Program-made: the position numbers and the translations under genes
Shown: piece after piece, positions 33,796 to 42,396 of the stretch
How the letters are laid out: every line of letters begins with the position of its first letter
How positions within the stretch are numbered: position 1 is the stretch's first letter
Notes under the pieces: generated by a model
Database searches by the model: none
Seen by the model: the letters and a program-made list of their open reading frames with translations, nothing else
Told to the model about the DNA's origin: nothing
Assembly (NCBI RefSeq): GCF_043789415.1
Contig: NZ_JBDLLW010000001.1
Location: 1,302,001 to 1,366,000 of the forward strand
Direction of reading: 5' to 3'
Origin: Renibacterium sp043789415
GTDB taxonomy: Bacteria > Actinomycetota > Actinomycetes > Actinomycetales > Micrococcaceae
Length of the DNA: 64,000 bases

Positions 33796-35085
33796 TCAGC
33801 TCAAGGGCAGGCTCGTGCTGATCGTGGTTCCGCTGGCCCCTGAATCAACCGTGAGCACGGCTCCGATCGCTTCAACCCGTTCCGCTAGCCCGGCCAAGCC
33901 GTGCCCCCGGCCGAGGTGGGCTCCGCCGTCTCCGTCATCGCTCACCGAGACCCAGAGCACTGTTTCCTGACGCTTCAGTTCCACGGTGGCCCTTCTGGCC
34001 TTGGCGTGCTTGGCCACGTTAGTCAGCGCCTCACTGACCAGGAAATAAGCGGTATTCTCGACGTTTTCCGGCAGCCTTTCGGCGTTCATCCCCTCGCTCT
34101 GCACCGAAACCGGGACGGGCGTGCGCGCCGCCGCCGCCTCAATCGCGGCGAGCAGCCCACGATCGACCAGGATGGGAGGAGCGATTCCGCGGGAGATGGC
34201 GCGTAGTTCATTGAGTGTGTCCTGAGTCTGCTGCAGAGCCTCGGCAACCAACTCGGCGGCTCCGGCGTCACCGCGTTCCATCCGGCGCTGTGCAGATTTG
34301 AGATCCATCGAGACCCTGACCAGGCGTTGTTGCGGTCCGTCATGAATATCGCGCTCAATGCGCCGCAGATTGCCCGCTTCGGCGGCGACGGCAGAGTTCC
34401 GGGAGGCCTCCATCTGCTCGGCTCGGACTTTCCAAACCTCGGACTGGTTGGTCAGCAGACCACGGGCCAGCACCCGCTGCAGCAGGGCCAGGCTCTTGAG
34501 CACGAGGGGCAAGGTGAGCAGGAAGAAAATCCCGATGACGACGTCAAGCCAGTATCGTTCGGACGCCCAGAAGTGCAGGACGTCCACTCCGCCGAGTTGA
34601 ATCGACTGAACGTCTTCCGGCACCTCACCGAGGTAGGGTCGCCAGATGAACGCCAGTAACATCGCGGGGCCGATGACCGTCCAGTTGACCGCGAGGCAGA
34701 AAACCGTGACCCGAATCGGAAAACTCAGCACGGCGTGAATCACCTCTCGCCAGCGCAGCGAATCGGTCAACGGGGAAAGCAGCCGACGCAGACCGCTGCC
34801 TTGAGGCTGCCGGTAGATGTGCGGCGGGAGCTCTCCTCGATCCCAGCTCGCCAGGCGACGCTCCGCAGTGGCGAAAAAGGAAGCGGTGAAAACGCAGCCG
34901 ATCAACACGAAGATCCCCAGGTAGATGATCGCGGTAGAGATTCCCAGGGTCAGCAGAGCGACCACCGCGACGAAGGCCGGGATCCCGACGAAGAACGAAG
35001 CCAGGCAATAACCCAGATCCCGGCCTAGCCTGCCGAAAAGGCCCGGCGACGCCGCCGTCGGAGCATTCGGCTGCTGACTGGACAT
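33796..35085 (-). CDS. Two-component sensor histidine kinase (HisKA_3, NarL-type partner)
   Basis: A membrane kinase of about 429 residues. The N-terminal sensor region has four helices (YCLASFFVGIPAFVAVVALL, ISTAIIYLGIFVLIGCVF, VFCLAVNWTVIGPAMLLAFI, DVVIGIFFLLTLPLVL), the Actinobacteria-specific putative sensor type. The phosphorylated His is in ERDIHDGPQQRLVRVSMDL; ATP-binding boxes are VSEALTNVAKHA and GHGLAGLAERVEAIGA. The start is taken at 35085, with GAGGA 7 nt upstream; an adjacent ATG at 35088 and one at 35124 are alternatives. It forms an operon with the response regulator, 65 bp downstream. Confidence 0.9.
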   Translation of the reverse strand: MSSQQPNAPTAASPGLFGRLGRDLGYCLASFFVGIPAFVAVVALLTLGISTAIIYLGIFVLIGCVFTASFFATAERRLASWDRGELPPHIYRQPQGSGLRRLLSPLTDSLRWREVIHAVLSFPIRVTVFCLAVNWTVIGPAMLLAFIWRPYLGEVPEDVQSIQLGGVDVLHFWASERYWLDVVIGIFFLLTLPLVLKSLALLQRVLARGLLTNQSEVWKVRAEQMEASRNSAVAAEAGNLRRIERDIHDGPQQRLVRVSMDLKSAQRRMERGDAGAAELVAEALQQTQDTLNELRAISRGIAPPILVDRGLLAAIEAAAARTPVPVSVQSEGMNAERLPENVENTAYFLVSEALTNVAKHAKARRATVELKRQETVLWVSVSDDGDGGAHLGRGHGLAGLAERVEAIGAVLTVDSGASGTTISTSLPLS

Positions 35086-35226
35086 CATTGATTCCTCAAA
35101 CTCGGTTTCGATTGCTGTTGTCATATATTCAGCCTGCCAACCGACTTTGACGGGCGCATTGCGGCAAGCCACCGTCTTTTCCAGGGCAAGCCGCAGACTG
35201 GGGTGGGGTTATCCCCCGGTCCTTCC

Positions 35227-36804
35227 TCAGTCGGTATCGTCCGCTAGCAGAAAGCCATCAGCTATCAGGGGGCGAATCTGCTCGTCGAGCGGCAAGTCCC
35301 TCTCCAAGAGGGCTTCCAGAGCAGAGACGATCTGCCCGACGCTCAGCGTGCCATCGCAGGCCGAGACGAAACCCGCCAGTTCGGTGCTGAGCAGGGTTGT
35401 CCTTCGCAGCCCGGCACCCTGGCGCAGCAGGATGACACCGGGATGCTCTGCCCCCGGACGCTGATGCCGTTCCTCGGTGACATCATCGGCCACCACGAGT
35501 TTGACCCGAGAGAGCTGATCCACGTCCTGCTGCCGTTCGGCGAGCCAATCAGCCCGGTCAAGAGCTGCCTCAAGCGCCGGGCCTATCGGCTGCTCAAGGG
35601 GATGACTAATTTCTTCCAGTCGCTGGATGGCCGCCCGCTGTTGACCGCCCGCCCAGCGCCGTAGCCAGACCAGTCCGAAACCGATACTCGATACCTCACG
35701 CGCTTCGAAATCCAGTAAATAGTCTCGGTAGGAGCTGGCGAAATACTCGGGATCCCGGCCTTGGGAAGCGTCTTGCAGCCAGGTCTCGGCGTATTGTTCT
35801 GGGCTGAGCTGCTCCCGCTGGATCAGCCAGTAATCCAGCTCCTCGGCGAACCAGGTGCTGATCCGGCTGTGCCAAGAAGCAGCGGATTCAGGGATCTCCC
35901 AATTCGCCAGCAACTGGGCGCTGCCGCCGGCGCTGAGCACTTCGGGAAGTCCGCGGATCAGCGAAGAGACCAGTTCATCGCCGGGCAGCCCGCCATCGCG
36001 ATAAGTGAATTGCTCTGCCGAGTCCTCCCCGGCGCGGCGCGGCGTGATCACGAAGGGCGGATTGGAGACCACCAATTCGAACTCTTCACCCTTTACAGGC
36101 TCCAGCAAGCTGCCCTGGCGAAGTGAGACCCGCTGCTCAAGATGCTGCGGATCGAGGCGCAGCGCAGTGGCGTTCAACAAGAGATTGAAACGAGTGAAAG
36201 CCAGAGCCCGGGCCGAGATATCAGTGGCCGTGACATGATCGGCGTGCCTGAGCAGGTGGAGGGTTTGAATACCGCAACCGCAACCGAGATCCAGGGCCTT
36301 GCGTACCGGTTTCCTGATGGTCGACTGGGCGAGGGTCAGCGATGCGCCGCCGATGCCGAGCACATGGTCTCGTCGCAGCACTCCAGGACTCTGATGAGCC
36401 GCTAGATCGCTGGCAACCCAGAGCCGCACTTCGCCTCGCTCATCTTCGAAGGAGTACGGCCTCAGGTCCATCAAGACCCGGCAGGCGTCTCCGCTCATCT
36501 CGATCAGGCCGAGTGAGGACAGCCCCGTGGAGTCCAGGCCGGGCAACGCAGCATCCAGTTCTGCGGTCGTCACTGGTTGGGCGAGCAGGAAGAGCCGAAT
36601 CAGCAAGGCAAGCGGCGAGCCAGAGCGTTCGGTGATCAGCAGCGCTGCGCTGAATTGCTCCCGGTTGAGCGCAGCATAGCCGCGCTCTCCCAATAACTCG
36701 GCCACGCCGTCGACCGTGTAATTCACCTGCTGCAAGGCCTCCAGCAAAGCGGTCATTCGAGGCAGATCGCAGATCGGCACATCCGTGGGAGCATCAAAGG
36801 TCAT
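35227..36804 (-). CDS. Large class I SAM-dependent methyltransferase with NPPF motif
   Basis: A 525-residue protein with an N-terminal helical/winged region (about 1-140), a methyltransferase core with DLGCGCGIQTLHLLRHAD and the amide- or base-methylating motif LVVSNPPFVITPRR, and a C-terminal domain of about 200 residues without clear motifs. NPPF/NPPY is found in enzymes acting on planar nitrogen (HemK/PrmC, RsmC/RlmG, N6-adenine), so a ribosomal RNA or release-factor-like target is possible. TAGCCT (36811-36816) is 6 nt before the ATG. It is divergent from the srmL leader. Confidence 0.82.
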   Translation of the reverse strand: MTFDAPTDVPICDLPRMTALLEALQQVNYTVDGVAELLGERGYAALNREQFSAALLITERSGSPLALLIRLFLLAQPVTTAELDAALPGLDSTGLSSLGLIEMSGDACRVLMDLRPYSFEDERGEVRLWVASDLAAHQSPGVLRRDHVLGIGGASLTLAQSTIRKPVRKALDLGCGCGIQTLHLLRHADHVTATDISARALAFTRFNLLLNATALRLDPQHLEQRVSLRQGSLLEPVKGEEFELVVSNPPFVITPRRAGEDSAEQFTYRDGGLPGDELVSSLIRGLPEVLSAGGSAQLLANWEIPESAASWHSRISTWFAEELDYWLIQREQLSPEQYAETWLQDASQGRDPEYFASSYRDYLLDFEAREVSSIGFGLVWLRRWAGGQQRAAIQRLEEISHPLEQPIGPALEAALDRADWLAERQQDVDQLSRVKLVVADDVTEERHQRPGAEHPGVILLRQGAGLRRTTLLSTELAGFVSACDGTLSVGQIVSALEALLERDLPLDEQIRPLIADGFLLADDTD

Positions 36805-36863
36805 GCTCTCAGGCTAGTTAATTCCGAGCCCGGCGTCACCGGCACGGCTGTATGATGAATGCC

Positions 36864-36932
36864 ATGCACAGTGATCAGCGATTTAGCTGCCCTCGGCCGT
36901 TCGGCCGCCGGGGCAGGTTCGCCGTGCGCTAG
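36864..36932 (+). CDS. Candidate 22-residue leader peptide upstream of srmL
   Basis: A short reading frame in the 194-bp gap ahead of srmL encodes 22 residues with six Arg, three Phe, one Cys and three Pro-rich turns; it includes SCPRPFGRRGRFAVR. The -10-like TATGAT (36851-36856) ends 7 nt before its ATG, so a leaderless mRNA could start directly with it. The CGGCCG-TT-CGGCCG hairpin lies inside. It ends 12 nt before a hairpin that hides the srmL ribosome binding site. The arrangement resembles translation-dependent attenuation. Not proven to be translated. Confidence 0.45.
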   Translation: MHSDQRFSCPRPFGRRGRFAVR

Positions 36933-36944
36933 ATTCGCATCCCG

Positions 36945-36997
36945 GGGGTTTCGGTCGAGGGAGTTCTGCTCCTCAAAAATCCGATCGAAGGAACCCC
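36945..36997 (+). promoter_or_regulatory. Hairpin sequestering the srmL ribosome binding site
   Basis: GGGGTT-TCGGTCG (36945-36957) pairs with CGATCGA-AGG-AACCCC (36982-36997). Six plus seven pairs (one G-T) surround a 3-nt bulge that contains part of the AAGGAA Shine-Dalgarno sequence just before the ATG at 36999. A smaller competing hairpin, GAGGGAG/CTCCTC, lies in the loop. If the stem forms, srmL translation is blocked; ribosome position on the leader frame could decide this. Confidence 0.5.
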
Positions 36998-36998
36998 G

Positions 36999-38135
36999 AT
37001 GACCAATGATCTTTCTTTATCTCAACTCCATGCCGCACTCGCAGTGCGTGACCTGAGCGATCCGGCAAACGGTGAGCACGCGATGCAAAAGATGCTGGCC
37101 GACGTCGTCCAGGCGCTCGAAACCGAGTGGCAGATTCCAGTTCAAACGCACCGGCTGAATCCGCTGGTCGCTACCCGCGATAACTATGATCGGCTGGGTT
37201 ATAGCGCGGGTGCGGTGACCAGGGACTCGCGCTATTCCCGCCATGTCTCTCCGACCGTGATGCTGCGCAGCCACACCTCAGCCGGTATTCCGGCGCTGCT
37301 CGACGGCTTGCGAAACACCGAGGAGCGCTATGACATCCTGCACGTGCTGCCGGGCCTGGTGTACCGGCGGGATGCTGTTGACCGGAACCACGTGGGCACG
37401 CCGCACCAGGTGGACCTGTGGCGGCTGAAAGCACGGGGCTTGCTCGGCTTGGACGAGCTGCACGCCATGATGGCGGCGGTAGCCGAGGCGGTGCTGCCCG
37501 GCTGCCAGTGGCGTGCAACACCGACCCAGCATCCTTACACCGCTCACGGTCATCAGCTGGACGTGCTGGTGAAAGGCCGGGACGGTTCGAGCGAGTGGCT
37601 CGAACTAGCGGAGTGCGGCCTGGTTGCCAGCCCGATTCTGCGCGCCGCCGGATTGGAACCCAGACGATGGTGTGGACTCGCACTGGGGATGGGGCTCGAT
37701 CGGGCTCTGATGCTACGCAAGGGCATCGACGACATCCGGCTGCTGCGGGGAAGCGATCCTCGAGTGCAGTCTCAGTTGCTCGATCTAGCGCCGTGGATGC
37801 CGGTTTCCTTAATGCCGCCGATGCAACGAGATCTGTCCTTGGTCTGCGACTCCGCGGTGGACGAGGAGACCCTGGGAGATCTGGCCAGGACTGCGCTCGG
37901 TGCTGAGGCTGAGGTGCTCGCCGCGCTGGAGATTCTCACGACGACGCCGGCCGCCGGGCTTCCAGCGGCGGCGCGCGGCCGGCTCGGCATCGTGGAGGGG
38001 CAGTCGAATGTGCTGCTCCGGCTGACCCTGCAAGCGCTGGAGAGGACACTCACCATAGCCGAAGCCAATACGCTGCGCGATCGAGTGTATCTGGCCTTAC
38101 ACGAAGGACCGGTGCCGGAACTGATTGCGGGCTAG
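36999..38135 (+). CDS. PheS-related mystery ligase SrmL
   Basis: A 378-residue class II aminoacyl-tRNA-synthetase-like protein. It shares motif 3 with the PheRS alpha subunit (GMGLDRALMLRKGIDDIR, about residues 227-244) and has motif 1/2-like parts around SRHVSPTVMLRSHTSAGIPA and HVLPGLVYRRDAVD. The C-terminal 110 residues resemble the anticodon-binding B8 domain of PheT (MQRDLSLVCDSAVDEE). It is thus a PheS-like catalytic core fused to a PheT-like end, in addition to the normal PheRS expected elsewhere. NCBI names such proteins 'PheS-related mystery ligase SrmL'; the substrate is unknown. The ATG is preceded by AAGGAA. Confidence 0.78.
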   Translation: MTNDLSLSQLHAALAVRDLSDPANGEHAMQKMLADVVQALETEWQIPVQTHRLNPLVATRDNYDRLGYSAGAVTRDSRYSRHVSPTVMLRSHTSAGIPALLDGLRNTEERYDILHVLPGLVYRRDAVDRNHVGTPHQVDLWRLKARGLLGLDELHAMMAAVAEAVLPGCQWRATPTQHPYTAHGHQLDVLVKGRDGSSEWLELAECGLVASPILRAAGLEPRRWCGLALGMGLDRALMLRKGIDDIRLLRGSDPRVQSQLLDLAPWMPVSLMPPMQRDLSLVCDSAVDEETLGDLARTALGAEAEVLAALEILTTTPAAGLPAAARGRLGIVEGQSNVLLRLTLQALERTLTIAEANTLRDRVYLALHEGPVPELIAG

Positions 38136-38155
38136 CGTGCCGCGATGCCGCAGAC

Positions 38156-38213
38156 ACTCTGCGCACTAGTCGCTGATCGATAACCGCTGATCAAGGCGGC
38201 TAGTGCGCAGAGT
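38156..38213. terminator. Bidirectional hairpin between srmL and trhO
   Basis: ACTCTGCGCACTAGTCGC (38156-38173) and GCGGCTAGTGCGCAGAGT (38196-38213) form an 18-bp near-perfect stem with a 22-nt loop. It lies between convergent genes and includes the trhO stop codon, so both transcripts could end here. There is no clear T tract. Confidence 0.68.
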
Positions 38214-39129
38214 TCAGGCTCATTGAGGCAGCTGAAACGTCAGTGGCTTTCCGCTCTGGAGCCTGACAGCCATCGGGGCAGCGCAGATTGGCTGGATCGC
38301 TGGCACATTCAGCACAGTACAAGCTCAGCGTGCGGCAACTCAGGTTAGTGCAGTTGTAGAAATCGCTGGTAGCGGCGGAACAGCGCACGCAGCTGCCAAT
38401 GGTCTTGGCTTCGGGGCTGAACTCCAAGCGCATCCGCTGGTCGAAGACGTAGAGGGAGCCTTCCCAGAGTCCCTCGTCCCGGTATTTCTCGCCGTAACGG
38501 ACAATGCCGCCGTCCAGTTGATAAACCTCTGAGAAACCGCGGTTGACCATCAGGCTGGAAAGTACTTCGCAACGCACTCCACCGGTGCAATAAGTGACCA
38601 CGGGCTTATCCTTGAGCGCATCGTACTTCCCGGAGTCGAGCTCCTTGATGAAGTCCCTCGTGGTGGAGACATCGGGCACGACGGCGTCTTTGAACTTGCC
38701 GATCTGAGCCTCGAAAGAGTTCCTGCCGTCGAAGAACACTACGTCTTTTTCCGCCACCAGGGCATGCAGCTCCTCGGGTTGCAGGTGCTTGCCGCCGCCC
38801 TGCACGCCTTTCGCGTCCACCTTGAGCTCGCCGGGCGCACCGAAGCTGACGATCTCATCCCGCACTTTGACGCTCAGTCTGGGGAAATCAGCGGCGGAAC
38901 CCTCCGACCATTTGACGTCGATCCCCTTGAAATATTCTTTGGTGGTTTTCACATATTGTTTGAGCGCCCCCAGCTCTCCACCCACCGTGACATTGATACC
39001 GTCCTTGGAGATCAGGATCCGGCCTTTCAGCTCGTGCTGTTCGCAGAGCGCACGCTGCCATAGCCGGACAGCTTCAGGGTCCGGCACAGGGGTGAAAGCG
39101 TAAAAAAGCACGATTCGGTGTATTGCCAC
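38200..39129 (-). CDS. trhO: tRNA uridine(34) hydroxylase / rhodanese-domain protein TrhO (YceA family)
   Basis: TrhO hydroxylates U34 of tRNAs in an oxygen-dependent way to give ho5U. The 309 residues have an N-terminal acylphosphatase-like domain (ELKGRILISKDGINVTVGGE), a rhodanese domain with the catalytic Cys in VVTYCTGGVRCEVLSSL, and a C-terminal Cys-rich zinc region (CVRCSAATSDFYNC, CAECASDPANLRCPDGC). The start is taken as GTG at 39129 (AIHRIVLFYAF), the conserved N-terminus of the family. The last codons overlap the terminator stem. Confidence 0.9.
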   Translation of the reverse strand: MAIHRIVLFYAFTPVPDPEAVRLWQRALCEQHELKGRILISKDGINVTVGGELGALKQYVKTTKEYFKGIDVKWSEGSAADFPRLSVKVRDEIVSFGAPGELKVDAKGVQGGGKHLQPEELHALVAEKDVVFFDGRNSFEAQIGKFKDAVVPDVSTTRDFIKELDSGKYDALKDKPVVTYCTGGVRCEVLSSLMVNRGFSEVYQLDGGIVRYGEKYRDEGLWEGSLYVFDQRMRLEFSPEAKTIGSCVRCSAATSDFYNCTNLSCRTLSLYCAECASDPANLRCPDGCQAPERKATDVSAASMSLNSAH

Positions 39130-39241
39130 CTTTAAAGAATACCGGGCCGCCTGGCGAGAGGGTCCTCTGACGAGGAGCTGCCTGATCAGGGCGCCGGGCA
39201 AGGGCTGCGCCGGTGTCTGCGGCTAATGACAGAATGACACG

Positions 39242-41575
39242 GTGAACTCCGATAGGTCGTTGCTCTCCGTCCTGGGCCGTGGTCCGGAACCGGAACAGCT
39301 CCGCCATGTCCGGGAGGTACCCAGCAGGGAGGCGATCTTTGCTGCCTGGCCCGAGTGGGTGCACCCGGAGATCGTCCAGGCCTACGCTGGGCTTGGAATT
39401 CAGCAACCCTGGCGGCATCAGATGGAGGCCGCCGAGCTGGCGCACCGTGGCCAGCACGTCATCGTTGCTACCGGAACCGCCTCCGGTAAATCCCTGGCCT
39501 ACCAGCTGCCCGCGATCAATGCGATTCATCAGGCCCAGCTGATTCAGGCCTGCAACCCCGGGAAGATTCTGCAGGACGCCGAGGATGCGGTGGCGCTCTA
39601 TGTCTCCCCGACCAAGGCGCTAGCCGCCGATCAGTTGACCGCGCTGCGAGCCCTGGGGCTCAGCACGCTACGAGCTGAGACTTATGACGGTGACACCGAG
39701 GTCTCGGAGCGGCGCTGGATCAGGGACCACGCAAATTTCGTGCTCTGCAACCCGGATATACTGCATTTCGGAATCCTGCCGAACCACGAGTGGTGGAGCC
39801 GGTTCTTCCGGCGCCTGAAGTACGTCATCATCGATGAGGCACACGGCTATCGAGGCGTCTTCGGTTCTCATATCGCCGCGCTTTTACGACGGCTGCGGCG
39901 AATCTGCGCGCATCACGGGGCCGATCCGGTTTTCATTGCGGCTTCCGCGACGGCAGCGGAGCCGGACCGCTCTTTCAGTAGATTGCTCGGCGCCCCGGTC
40001 ACCGCCGTTTCGGAGGATGGTTCCCCACACGGCGCAACGACCATAGCGCTCTGGGAACCCGTGCTGAGCGAGCTGACGGGAGAAAACAATGCTCCGGAGC
40101 GCCGCACCAGCATCGCCGAAACCTCTGATCTGCTGGCGAACCTGGTCTCGGCACGGGTGCGAACCATCGCCTTCATTCGATCCCGGCGCGGTGCTGAGGC
40201 AATTTCCGGGAACACCAAAAGACTGCTGGAAGAAGTGGATGCCAGTCTGCCCCAGCGGATAGCCGCTTACCGCAGCGGCTACCTCCCTGAGGAACGCCGG
40301 GAACTAGAGCGGGCGCTCAGATCGGGCGAACTGCTCGGCGTTGCCAGCACTTCCGCCCTGGAGCTCGGCATCGACATCTCCGGTCTGGACGCCGTCCTGG
40401 TCGCCGGTTGGCCGGGCACCAAAGCTTCGCTCTTCCAGCAGTTCGGCCGGGCGGGCCGGGCAGGGCAGCAGGCCCTCGCGGTCTTTGTGGCAAGCGATGA
40501 TCCACTGGACACCTACCTGGTCAATCACCCGGAGGCTGTTTTCGACGTTCCGGTGGAAGCCAGCGTCTTCGATCCGGACAATCCGGTGGTCCTCGGGCCG
40601 CATCTTTGCGCAGCCGCAGCGGAGCTGCCACTCGGTCGAGCCGACCTCACTCTCTTCGGCACCGGCACCGAAAAGCTCCTGGATTCGCTGGTCTCCGAAG
40701 GATACTTACGACGTCGGCCGGCGGGCTGGTTCTGGACCCATGCGCAGAGCCCAGCGGCGATGATCAATCTGCGGGCCGGAGGCGGTGGCCCACTCAATAT
40801 CATCGAGGCTGATACCGGAACGGTGCTCGGCACCATGGGGGCCGCTCAATCCCATCATCAGGCACACGCCGGTGCGGTCTACACGCATCAAGGCTTGAGC
40901 TATCTGGTGGAGGAGCTCAATGAAGAGGAACACTATGTGGCGGTTCGCAGAGCCTGGCCGGACTACTACACGACAGCCCGCGAAGTCACCCAGATCGAGG
41001 TGCTGAGCGAGCAGCGCGATAAGCATTGGGGCCCGGTGAGCCTGCATTTCGGCGAGGTACAGGTACGAACCCAGGTGGTCTCCTTCCAACGCAAGGCCCT
41101 GGTCTCCAATGAAGTGCTCGGTGAGGAGCCGCTGAACCTGGCCGCCCAAGACCTCTTCACCAAAGCTTTCTGGTTTACCGTCGATGCTTCCTTCCTGACC
41201 TCTCAGGGCCTGACCCAAGCCAGATTTCCAGGCAGCCTGCACGCCGCCGAGCACGCGGCGATCGGGCTACTGCCCCTGGTCGCTTCCAGCGACCGCTGGG
41301 ACGTAGGCGGAGTCTCGACCGCCCAGCACGCTGATACCGGCGCGCCGACCGTCTTCGTCTACGACGGCCATCCCGGCGGAGCCGGGTTCGCCGAACGCGG
41401 TTACCAGATGGCGAAGACCTGGTTACAGGCAACCCACGACGCCATTATGGCCTGCGAGTGCGAATTCGGCTGCCCTTCCTGCGTTCAATCACCCAAATGC
41501 GGCAATAAGAACAATCCCCTGGATAAGGCAGGGGCAATCGAGTTATTGAAGCTGGTGCTCCGGGAATCCAGTTAG
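39242..41575 (+). CDS. DEAH-box helicase with C-terminal Zn-binding DUF1998 domain (helicase/secretion neighbourhood)
   Basis: A 777-residue superfamily 2 helicase. Motifs: VATGTASGKSLAYQLPAI (Walker A), LYVSPTKALAADQL, YVIIDEAHGYRG (DEAH), IAASATAAEP, and STSALELGIDISGLD with FQQFGRAGRAGQ. The C-terminal four-Cys cluster CECEFGCPSCVQSPKCGN matches the DUF1998 domain of MrfA/YprA-type helicases, which repair mitomycin damage in Bacillus. In actinobacteria (Rv3649) it always lies beside the Tad genes, as here. The GTG start follows CAGAAT (39230-39235) by 6 nt. Confidence 0.92.
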   Translation: MNSDRSLLSVLGRGPEPEQLRHVREVPSREAIFAAWPEWVHPEIVQAYAGLGIQQPWRHQMEAAELAHRGQHVIVATGTASGKSLAYQLPAINAIHQAQLIQACNPGKILQDAEDAVALYVSPTKALAADQLTALRALGLSTLRAETYDGDTEVSERRWIRDHANFVLCNPDILHFGILPNHEWWSRFFRRLKYVIIDEAHGYRGVFGSHIAALLRRLRRICAHHGADPVFIAASATAAEPDRSFSRLLGAPVTAVSEDGSPHGATTIALWEPVLSELTGENNAPERRTSIAETSDLLANLVSARVRTIAFIRSRRGAEAISGNTKRLLEEVDASLPQRIAAYRSGYLPEERRELERALRSGELLGVASTSALELGIDISGLDAVLVAGWPGTKASLFQQFGRAGRAGQQALAVFVASDDPLDTYLVNHPEAVFDVPVEASVFDPDNPVVLGPHLCAAAAELPLGRADLTLFGTGTEKLLDSLVSEGYLRRRPAGWFWTHAQSPAAMINLRAGGGGPLNIIEADTGTVLGTMGAAQSHHQAHAGAVYTHQGLSYLVEELNEEEHYVAVRRAWPDYYTTAREVTQIEVLSEQRDKHWGPVSLHFGEVQVRTQVVSFQRKALVSNEVLGEEPLNLAAQDLFTKAFWFTVDASFLTSQGLTQARFPGSLHAAEHAAIGLLPLVASSDRWDVGGVSTAQHADTGAPTVFVYDGHPGGAGFAERGYQMAKTWLQATHDAIMACECEFGCPSCVQSPKCGNKNNPLDKAGAIELLKLVLRESS

Positions 41576-41594
41576 TTGAACTGCTCGATCGCCC

Positions 41595-41671
41595 TTCGAC
41601 TTCACTGGGTTTAGTTCGACTTCCTTGGGTTAGTTCGGCTTCCTTGGGTTAATTCGACTTCACTGGGTTAA
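41595..41671. repeat. Four-copy 19-20-bp tandem repeat
   Basis: Units TTCGACTTCACTGGGTTTAG (41595-41614), TTCGACTTCCTTGGGTTAG (41615-41633), TTCGGCTTCCTTGGGTTAA (41634-41652) and TTCGACTTCACTGGGTTAA (41653-41671) are head to tail without spacers. The array is framed by AACTGCT (41579-41585) and AGCAGTT (41671-41677), which are inverted copies. It follows the helicase stop by 19 bp and lies before the convergent Tad operon end. Confidence 0.85.
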
Positions 41672-41747
41672 GCAGTTGATGATCCACGACCACCGTTCAC
41701 AGGACCCTGTTGCTGTCAGAGAATCTCGAAAGGGGCACGCGGCGTAA

Positions 41748-41785
41748 GCGCTCGGTCTGAGCTGGAGCACTCGGTCTGAGCTGGA
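41748..41785. repeat. 19-bp direct repeat, two copies
   Basis: GCGCTCGGTCTGAGCTGGA (41748-41766) is followed immediately by GCACTCGGTCTGAGCTGGA (41767-41785), one mismatch. It lies 33 bp past the end of the last Tad gene. The rest of the 241-bp intergenic stretch shows only this and the 19-bp array. Confidence 0.8.
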
Positions 41786-41817
41786 AGGGGAAGCCTCTGA
41801 AGCGTCTGCCTGAGCAC

Positions 41818-42246
41818 TCATCGTTTCCCCGGTGGACCCGCCCGAGCCTGACCAACTGCTTGATCAAAGAAACCCCTCAGAATCGGCGGAAACGAAACCG
41901 CGGTATGAACCTCAACGGTGTCGAACATCGGGCCCAGTACCTGACAGCCGTTTAGCTGAGCCCCTTGTCTCAGCACCACGCTTTCAGCCACCTCACAAGG
42001 ATCGCCCTCGTTGAGACCTCGTGCGGCATCCGCAGCAGCGAGCGCAGCCAGATCAGCCGCGGTAGCTGCTTGCTGAGCCGCCGAGGCCGCCTGGACCAGC
42101 AATAGCGCGGCGCATAATGCGATGACCGCCACTGCCGCCAAGCCGACGACCAAGACGCTGCCGGAACCACGTTCCAACGGTCTTGCCACAGAGATCTCTT
42201 CAAACGGGTTGCTGCCTGGGGGCTTCGTCGTGAACCTCACACGCAT
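41818..42246 (-). CDS. TadE/TadG-like helicase/secretion-neighbourhood protein (Rv3654c type)
   Basis: A pseudopilin-like protein of about 142 residues and the last gene of the Tad operon. A basic/Ser/Gly N-terminus precedes one long helix, RGSGSVLVVGLAAVAVIALC, continuing through LLLVQAASAAQQAATAADLA, then an extracytoplasmic part with two Cys (GDPCEVAESV, LNGCQVLG). This matches the small TadE-like partner always found with this helicase family. The start is uncertain: ATG at 42246 is used; 42351 would add 35 residues. It may be secreted or polymerised with the pilus. Confidence 0.78.
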   Translation of the reverse strand: MRVRFTTKPPGSNPFEEISVARPLERGSGSVLVVGLAAVAVIALCAALLLVQAASAAQQAATAADLAALAAADAARGLNEGDPCEVAESVVLRQGAQLNGCQVLGPMFDTVEVHTAVSFPPILRGFFDQAVGQARAGPPGKR

Positions 42247-42396
42247 CCTCTTGAAACCTTCCTCAGTTGATTCTGGCGAGCCCTGACCGGCTTCATCGAG
42301 CCTTGCCGCTGGGACCGATTGCTCCCCCAAGCCGATTGCTTCACTCGCCAAAAACTGGCGGTCAAGACTGCACCGATGAGAGCTGCAAACTGGATG

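Noticed and set aside
41595..41671. CRISPR array
   Set aside because: Units of 19-20 bp are contiguous without spacers, and no cas gene is near.
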